From Pseudomonadota bacterium (lineage in GTDB: Bacteria > Myxococcota_A > Polyangia > Haliangiales > Haliangiaceae): a stretch of DNA of 5,698 bases. The position numbers and the translations under genes are program-made. The first letter of the stretch is position 1, and each line of letters starts with the position of its first letter. The stretch lies in assembly GCA_023386455.1 (NCBI GenBank), contig JAEWJO010000665.1:1-5698 (forward strand), in the 5' to 3' direction. Shown here piece after piece: positions 1 to 4,009 of the stretch. The notes beneath the pieces were generated by a model. That model was not told where the DNA came from and did not search any database. It worked only from the letters and a program-made list of their open reading frames with translations.

Positions 1-237
1 GTCGACGGCGGCGCCGCCGCGCCCGCGTGCACCGGTGCCGCGTACGACCCGTGCACCGACGCGACCCAGTGCACGTCGGGCAGTTGCCAGCTGTTCCAGC
101 AGGCAGGAATCCAGGTCTGCTCGACGACGTGCACGCCCGGTGATCCGACGACCTGCCCGATGCAGAACGGCGTCGCTCAGATGTGCAACAACATGGGCAT
201 CTGCCGCCCGGCCGCGGCCAACGACTGCACGCGCTGA
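1..237 (+). CDS. Cys-rich, probably secreted protein, C-terminal part (5' end outside window)
   Basis: The frame is open from the first base to a TGA at 235-237 and gives 78 residues. Ten of these are cysteines (10, 18, 24, 29, 40, 44, 52, 62, 68, 76), an even number, spaced in short Gly/Thr/Pro/Asp-rich loops (for example CTSGSC and CSTTC). Such spacing is typical of small disulfide-bonded extracellular modules that are common in large myxobacterial surface proteins and lipoproteins. The signal peptide or lipobox would lie upstream of the window and cannot be seen. There is no transmembrane segment or sorting signal at the C terminus, which ends NDCTR. The product is inferred to be exported, since so many paired cysteines would be unusual in the cytoplasm. 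No specific function can be given. The gene converges on the next one, with a single base between the stop codons. Confidence 0.75.
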   Translation, partial: VDGGAAAPACTGAAYDPCTDATQCTSGSCQLFQQAGIQVCSTTCTPGDPTTCPMQNGVAQMCNNMGICRPAAANDCTR

Positions 238-238
238 C

Positions 239-700
239 TTAGCGGACGATCTCGAGCGCGACGACGTCGCCGACGTTCGCCTCCTCCCAGGTCCCCGCCG
301 CGTCGGCCCAGCGAAACTTGAGGCCACCGCGTCCGGTGCGATGCACGATCGGCGTGCGCGACGCATCGGCCCACGCGTCAGGCGCGATCGTTTGTGTCGT
401 CGTGCCGATGACGGACACCACGCGCGCGTGCTCGCCGGCCGTCGCGTGCGCGAGGTCGCGAAGCGACCACGTGTCTCGTGGCTGACCGCTCTTGTTCTTC
501 ACCGCGTGGTGCTCGACGCGATCGAACACGTCCTGTGTCCACGTCGCCGGAACGCCGTCGATGCGAACCTCGAGATGCAGGCCGGCAGCTCGACCGGGCT
601 CGTGCGCGGCTCCGGGCGCCTCGGGCGGTCGGTCGTGCTTCGCTGGCTCCGAGCGAGAGCATGCAGCTGCGACGAGCGCGATGATCGCGAGACGCTTCAT
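239..700 (-). CDS. small putative lipoprotein of unknown function
   Basis: This reads as 153 residues from the ATG at 700 (complement) to TAA at 239-241. The N terminus is MKRLAIIALVAAACSRSEP: two basic residues, a short hydrophobic stretch and a cysteine at 14 followed by Ser. That fits a type II signal peptide with a loose lipobox (AAAC, lacking the usual Leu at -3). Residues 16-40 are a Pro/Ala/Glu-rich tether. Residues 41-153 look like one compact beta-rich domain (LHLEVRIDGVPATW, then WSLRDL, then GGLKFRW, ending VVALEIVR) with no family I can name. An ATG four codons upstream at 712 (MIEPMKR) is an alternative start; neither has a clear Shine-Dalgarno. The start at 700 was chosen because it puts the basic residues directly at the N terminus. 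Envelope location is likely; function is unknown. Confidence 0.7.
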   Translation of the reverse strand: MKRLAIIALVAAACSRSEPAKHDRPPEAPGAAHEPGRAAGLHLEVRIDGVPATWTQDVFDRVEHHAVKNKSGQPRDTWSLRDLAHATAGEHARVVSVIGTTTQTIAPDAWADASRTPIVHRTGRGGLKFRWADAAGTWEEANVGDVVALEIVR

Positions 701-789
701 CGGTTCGATCATGCCAGACGTTCTCGCGGATCGATCGGGAATCGCCGCCGCATGCGAGGTCTTCGGAGCGCGCGCGTATCGACCATGTG

Positions 790-819
790 TCATCGTCATG
801 CCCGGGGGAATGACGATGA
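790..819 (+). promoter_or_regulatory. perfect 10-bp inverted repeat over the ribosome-binding site and start of the 816-1220 gene
   Basis: TCATCGTCAT (790-799) is the exact reverse complement of ATGACGATGA (810-819), with a 10-base spacer (800-809). In the mRNA this would be a 10-bp stem. The purine-rich ribosome-binding sequence GGGGGA (804-809) sits in the loop, and both possible start codons (810-812 and 816-818) sit in the 3' arm. It could hold the start codon in a stem and so tune translation. As DNA it could instead be an operator in the divergent region between the 700 and 816 starts. The repeat is seen directly; the role is inferred. Confidence 0.5.
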
Positions 820-1220
820 AGCGCGTCCGGATGTCGATCGCGATCGTGCTCGTGGCTGCTGCTCTGCCCGCGTACGCGCAGGAACCCAAGGCAGCACCCG
901 ACAAGCAAGCGCCCGCCGAGGTGACGCCGAACGAGGCTCGCGCCTGGCTCGCGCTGTTCGACAAGGTCGTCGACGCGGTCGTCACCAACAGGGACGACTG
1001 CGGAAAGATGGCGGGATCGATCAACGCGCTCGTCGACGCGAACCAGCAGACGATCGCGATGGCGAAGGACGCGAAGACGAAGGGCAAGAAGCTGCCCGCG
1101 ACGACGCAGCAGCGGATGCTCGACGGCGCGCGCCGCATGATCGGCTCGCTCGAGAAGTGCGGCCACGACGAAGCGGTCGGCGCGGCGTTCAAGCGCATCG
1201 ATCTCGGCAGCCGCAAATAG
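816..1220 (+). CDS. small exported two-cysteine helical protein, unknown function
   Basis: This reads as 134 residues with a clear Sec signal peptide: MKRVR, a hydrophobic core (residues 6-17) and a cleavage site after AYA at 19-21, giving a mature N terminus QEPKAAP. A Lys/Pro/Ala linker (22-38) leads to a helical domain with two cysteines, NRDDCGKM (C62) and LEKCGHDEA (C115), which could form one disulfide in the periplasm. The pattern resembles small hypothetical proteins that I associate with myxobacteria; no function is known to me. The start at 816 was chosen because GGGGGA (804-809) lies six bases upstream. An ATG at 810 abuts that sequence and would add only two residues. Start-site hairpin and divergence from the lipoprotein gene are described separately. 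The stop is TAG at 1218-1220. Confidence 0.8.
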   Translation: MKRVRMSIAIVLVAAALPAYAQEPKAAPDKQAPAEVTPNEARAWLALFDKVVDAVVTNRDDCGKMAGSINALVDANQQTIAMAKDAKTKGKKLPATTQQRMLDGARRMIGSLEKCGHDEAVGAAFKRIDLGSRK

Positions 1221-1275
1221 ACGCGCGACCAGGCTACCTCGCACACGCGCTCCGTAGCTCTCGCGCGCAGCGAGT

Positions 1276-1333
1276 GGAGGCACGCACGATGCATCTGTAT
1301 CAGGTGTGTCCGCAGCGAACGTCGATGCCGTGA
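1276..1333 (+). promoter_or_regulatory. strong ribosome-binding site with a 14-codon out-of-frame leader ORF overlapping the flavoprotein start
   Basis: GGAGG at 1276-1280 is the best Shine-Dalgarno in this region. It sits eight bases before an ATG at 1289, whose frame (MHLYQVCPQRTSMP) ends at TGA 1331-1333. That frame is +1 relative to the flavoprotein, whose only in-frame start after the stop at 1255-1257 is GTG 1306, itself without a well-placed ribosome-binding site. The mini-ORF may be a translated leader that delivers ribosomes to the GTG. Alternatively, an indel in the sequence may have separated the true ATG from the gene. Confidence 0.35.
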
Positions 1334-2232
1334 TCATCGGTGGCGGGCCGGCGGGTCTCTCCGCCGCGCTCGTGCTGGGGCGGTGTCGCCGCGACGTCGT
1401 CGTGTTCGATGACGGGCGGTATCGCAACGCCCGCGCGAAGCACCTGCGAGCATTCTTGACGCGCGACCAGATCGCACCGGCGAAGCTGCGCGAGCTCGCC
1501 CGTGACGACCTCGGTCGATATCCGACGGTCCGGTTCAGCGATGCCCGGGTCACCGAGGTGCGTCGCGTGGAGCGGAACTTTGTCGTTTCGAGCGCGCGCG
1601 GTGAGATCGAGTGTCGTGCGGTCCTCGTCGCGACCGGGTTCGTCGACACGCTGCCGGACATCGACGGCGTGGACGAGCTCGACGGCGATCGGGTCGTGCC
1701 GTGCCCGTACTGCGATGCGTACGAGGTCGCGGGCGAGCCACTGGCCGTGTACTCGCATCCCGACGACCGCGGCGCGCGCTACGCGTTCCTGTTGACCCAG
1801 TGGTCGGACGACGTCGTGTTCTGCGCGCCGAGGCGTCCCGTGATCGGCGACGAGCTCCTCGCGCGCCTCGCCGAAAGGCGCGTTCGCATCGAGACGCGCG
1901 AGCTGCGGTCGGTCGCACGCGATGGCGACGGTCTCCGGCTCGAGTTCGGCGAGGGCGAGCCGCTGTGGCGGCGCACGATGTTCTACCACCTCGGCGGACG
2001 CTCGGCCTCGCGGTTCGCGGCCCACCTCGGCGCGAAGCTCGACGAGAACGGCAACGTCGTCGTCGACCGCCGGCAAGAGTCGTCGATTCGCGGTCTGTAC
2101 GTCGCCGGTGATGCATCGCGCGACGTGTTTCTTTCGATCGTTGCAGCCGGCGAAGGTACGGCCGCGGCGGTGTGCATGAATCAGTACCTGACTGGAGGCG
2201 AGATATATGCCGAACCCACCGACCACCTATGA
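1306..2232 (+). CDS. thioredoxin-reductase-like FAD-dependent oxidoreductase with CPYC redox centre
   Basis: This is a 308-residue cytoplasmic flavoprotein of the thioredoxin reductase-like pyridine nucleotide-disulfide oxidoreductase family, at a normal length. Visible parts are the N-terminal FAD-binding VIIGGGPAG (9-17), the ATG motif (109-111), the redox dithiol CPYCDAYE (C133, C136), and the C-terminal FAD motif GLYVAGDASRD (263-273), which contacts flavin. Members typically move electrons from NAD(P)H through FAD to a dithiol or small thiol substrate. The region that should carry the second GxGxxG/A (just after the CPYC domain) reads AVYSHPDDRGARYAFLL (147-163) and lacks the first two glycines. 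NADPH use is therefore doubtful. The GTG start is the only in-frame candidate, six residues before the first beta strand. The 3' end overlaps the BON gene by 26 bases, so the two are probably co-transcribed and translationally coupled. The physiological substrate is unknown. Confidence 0.88.
   Translation: MSAANVDAVIIGGGPAGLSAALVLGRCRRDVVVFDDGRYRNARAKHLRAFLTRDQIAPAKLRELARDDLGRYPTVRFSDARVTEVRRVERNFVVSSARGEIECRAVLVATGFVDTLPDIDGVDELDGDRVVPCPYCDAYEVAGEPLAVYSHPDDRGARYAFLLTQWSDDVVFCAPRRPVIGDELLARLAERRVRIETRELRSVARDGDGLRLEFGEGEPLWRRTMFYHLGGRSASRFAAHLGAKLDENGNVVVDRRQESSIRGLYVAGDASRDVFLSIVAAGEGTAAAVCMNQYLTGGEIYAEPTDHL
2194..2198 (+). promoter_or_regulatory. ribosome-binding site inside the flavoprotein gene, for the BON gene
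   Basis: GGAGG lies eight bases before ATG 2207, within the last codons of the flavoprotein gene. It fixes the BON start and supports translational coupling of the overlapping pair. Confidence 0.65.
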
Positions 2233-2554
2233 AGAGATCACCCGGCGCACCGTGCCGGAACCCGACACCAGCTGGCGCCCGACGAAGGAGCAGGAGCGCG
2301 AAGCGTTCCAGGGCCATCGCGAGATGGACGCCGACGAGAACGCGCTCTACGAGCGCATCCTCGAGGTGTTTCGCAACAGCGGTCTCGACACCGAGCAGGT
2401 GTCTGTCGAGGTCTGTCGCGATCGCGTGTGCCTGCGCGGCAACGTGGTCAGCGAAACCGATCTGACGGTCATCCCCGAGCTCGTCCGCGACGTCGACGGC
2501 GTCGGCAGTGTCGATGATCGTCTCGTCGTCCTTCCGACGGGCGCGGCCGATTAG
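2207..2554 (+). CDS. BON-domain protein, apparently cytoplasmic
   Basis: The product has 115 residues. Residues 1-42 are Pro/Glu/Arg-rich and probably disordered (starts MPNPPTTYEE). Residues about 43-108 match a BON domain: an amphipathic helix (ENALYERILEVFRNSGLD), a beta strand (VSVEVCRDRVCLRG), then VVSETDLTVIPELVRDVDGV as the second helix, and a final strand SVDDRLVVL. BON domains (OsmY type) usually bind phospholipid or other envelope partners, and most are exported. This one has no signal peptide. Two cysteines, C70 and C75, flank the central beta turn. The start is set by GGAGG eight bases upstream. The gene overlaps the flavoprotein by 26 bases, and the haem-oxygenase-like gene follows after about 80 bases, so one transcript is likely. 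A partner role for the flavoprotein is only an inference. Confidence 0.8.
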   Translation: MPNPPTTYEEITRRTVPEPDTSWRPTKEQEREAFQGHREMDADENALYERILEVFRNSGLDTEQVSVEVCRDRVCLRGNVVSETDLTVIPELVRDVDGVGSVDDRLVVLPTGAAD

Positions 2555-2634
2555 CTACGTCACGGACGCTCACCGCGTGCGATTCCGACACGGACGTGCG
2601 CCACCGCGACGCGCGTCTGTGCACCGAGATTGCA

Positions 2635-3255
2635 ATGCAAGGGCTCGCTGTGGACAAGGCCGCGACCGCACTACTCAGACTGAACCTGGAAACGCAGTCG
2701 CATCACGCGACGGCGGATCAGCTCTGGCTGTCGCTTTCCGGCCGAGAAGCCACGAAGTGGCAGTACTTGCGACGGCTCGTGACGGTGTACGGATTCGAGG
2801 CGCCGCTCGAGGCAGCGCTCGCGTACACCCCGACCCTCCCGCTGCTGATCGACCTGCGACGCCGGTATCGCGCCGGATATATCGCGCAAGATCTGCTGGG
2901 GCTCGGCCTCAGCGCGTCGGAAATTGCGGAGCTGCCGCAGTGCGTGCCGATGGCACCGTTCGGGAGCCCGATCGAGGCGCTCGGCTGGCTCTATGTCAGC
3001 GAACGCGCGACGCTCCTCCACGAGCGCGTTCGCGCGAACGTGCTCGAAGCGATGCCGGACCTCGATCATACCGTCGCATACCTCTCGTCCTACGACGGCG
3101 TCGTCGGAGCGCGCTGGCAGGAGCTCGGGTTCGTCGTCGATCGGTTGGTGCGATCGGAGCGCATGCTCGACGAGCTGTTCTCCGCCGCCCATGCGGCATT
3201 CCGGCTCTGGGAGCACTGGAGCCGCGACGAGCGCTCGGTCGCGCGCTTCGCGTAG
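2635..3255 (+). CDS. haem-oxygenase-fold protein (biliverdin-producing haem oxygenase family), distal helix atypical
   Basis: From ATG 2635 the product has 206 residues, close to the usual size of bacterial BphO-type haem oxygenases. These open haem to biliverdin, iron and CO in the cytoplasm. The proximal helix has the TxxxHxxxD spacing (T20, H24, D28; H24 is the likely haem ligand). Further family signs are the DL(L)GLG segment at 86-91, GWLYV at 117-121, and the C-terminal YDGVVGARWQ (153-162) followed by an aromatic-rich helix ending FRLWEHW. The distal helix, normally like YVLEGSTLGG, reads YVSERATLLHE here, so its glycines are replaced by Arg and Leu-His. Catalysis is therefore uncertain. 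GTG 2650 has a better ribosome-binding site (AAGGG, six bases away) and is a real alternative start giving 201 residues; GTG 2596 adds an unlikely Arg-rich extension. It ends six bases from the convergent hemerythrin gene. Confidence 0.78.
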   Translation: MQGLAVDKAATALLRLNLETQSHHATADQLWLSLSGREATKWQYLRRLVTVYGFEAPLEAALAYTPTLPLLIDLRRRYRAGYIAQDLLGLGLSASEIAELPQCVPMAPFGSPIEALGWLYVSERATLLHERVRANVLEAMPDLDHTVAYLSSYDGVVGARWQELGFVVDRLVRSERMLDELFSAAHAAFRLWEHWSRDERSVARFA

Positions 3256-3261
3256 CGCGGC

Positions 3262-3768
3262 TCAGTTCTCGCCCTGGCGGCGGCGCGCGCTGGAGGCTCG
3301 TGCGAGCTCGAACGGATACATGAGCGCGAGCATCCGCAGCCGTGCGGACGCGTAGTCTCGCGCGAGCTGGCGGTTCTCGTCGATCGAGATGTGATCGGAG
3401 AGTGCGGTGCGCATGAACGGCTCGCGACTCGTGTGGTCGAGCACGAGGACACGGAGCTCGAGCACACGAAAGTACCAGCCGGTCGATCCGGGGGCCGCGT
3501 CGCGGATCGCGTCCAGGGCCGCGTGCTGCGCGCGATGTTGCGCCGCGATCTCGGTCACGAACGCTCGGACGCGGGCTCTCGACGGAGATCGGGCGACGAA
3601 CACCTGCATCACCTCCGTCTCTGCCTCGATGTGGCTGGTCAACGACAGCCTCGCTCCGTCGAGTAGACCGAGAAGCGCCTCACGCGACGTGTGAGGTTCC
3701 ACCATCGCGAGCAACGCGCGATCGAGATCCTCGTGATCGCGGCGCACGAGGCCGCACAGATCCACCAT
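3262..3768 (-). CDS. hemerythrin-like (HHE) di-iron protein
   Basis: The product is 168 residues, all-helical in appearance and without a signal peptide. The ligand pattern of a hemerythrin/HHE four-helix bundle is present: H12 in RRDHEDLDRAL, H46 and E50 in SHIEAETEVM, H78 and H82 in QHRAQHAAL, and H112 and E116 in LDHTSREPFM. This would allow a non-haem di-iron centre binding O2 or acting in redox or nitrosative stress sensing, as known for the family; the precise role here is unknown. It ends in a basic tail (ARRRQGEN). The ATG at 3768 has no clear Shine-Dalgarno; the next codon is GTG and could also serve. It is divergent from the PAS-GAF sensor gene and convergent with the haem-oxygenase-like gene, so it is transcribed alone within the window. 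Confidence 0.82.
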   Translation of the reverse strand: MVDLCGLVRRDHEDLDRALLAMVEPHTSREALLGLLDGARLSLTSHIEAETEVMQVFVARSPSRARVRAFVTEIAAQHRAQHAALDAIRDAAPGSTGWYFRVLELRVLVLDHTSREPFMRTALSDHISIDENRQLARDYASARLRMLALMYPFELARASSARRRQGEN

Positions 3769-3792
3769 TTTCGAACCGGCGAGCAGCAGGGA

Positions 3793-3805
3793 TGCCGGAC
3801 CGGCA
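3793..3805. promoter_or_regulatory. 13-bp odd palindrome upstream of the hemerythrin gene
   Basis: TGCCGGACCGGCA has two perfect 6-bp arms around one central base. It lies 25 bases upstream of the hemerythrin start, in the divergent region shared with the sensor gene. That position would suit a repressor site, but GC-rich DNA produces such short palindromes by chance. No convincing -10/-35 pair was seen anywhere in 3769-4009. Confidence 0.25.
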
Positions 3806-3918
3806 AATCGTCGTCGGGAACACCACCGGGGCCGACAATGCGATGCAGGCTACGCCATGGCCTGAAAAGTTCGCGGTTTGCCTGCGCGATGGTGTCACAC
3901 GAGCGTTGGATCCACGCG

Positions 3919-3930
3919 CGAGCCGGCTCG
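3919..3930. promoter_or_regulatory. 12-bp palindrome upstream of the sensor gene
   Basis: CGAGCCGGCTCG is a perfect palindrome about 80 bases before the sensor start codon. It could be a dimeric regulator site or chance in GC-rich DNA. Confidence 0.2.
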
Positions 3931-4009
3931 TCCGGCCGCCTGACGCGAGCAGATCGACAGGCAGCTGGATTGACCGACCGCGTCGCGGCTGGCGAGACTG
4001 GGAGGCGGC

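Noticed and set aside
35..1333. 432-codon open frame on the + strand
   Set aside because: It crosses the Cys-rich tail, the antisense of the lipoprotein, and the two-Cys protein in the wrong frame. It is Arg-rich with no domain. Only its last 14 codons matter, as the leader ORF.
378..1661. 427-codon open frame on the - strand
   Set aside because: It is Arg/Ser-rich shadow text opposite the two-Cys protein and the flavoprotein.
1300..2226. 308-codon - strand frame mirroring the flavoprotein
   Set aside because: It is an exact antisense shadow of a gene with FAD and CPYC motifs; it has no motif of its own.
2561..2596. Direct repeat CACGGACG (2561-2568 and 2589-2596) between the BON and haem-oxygenase-like genes
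   Set aside because: It is only eight bases, GC-rich, and has no further copies nearby.
3242..3259. CGCGC/GCGCG hairpin over the haem-oxygenase-like stop codon as a terminator
   Set aside because: It has only a 5-bp stem, an 8-base loop and no T-run. It is expected by chance in this composition.
3970..3998. TTGACC with a 17-base spacer to CGAGAC as a promoter for the sensor
   Set aside because: The -10 element is too far from consensus, and it would leave almost no leader before the ribosome-binding site.
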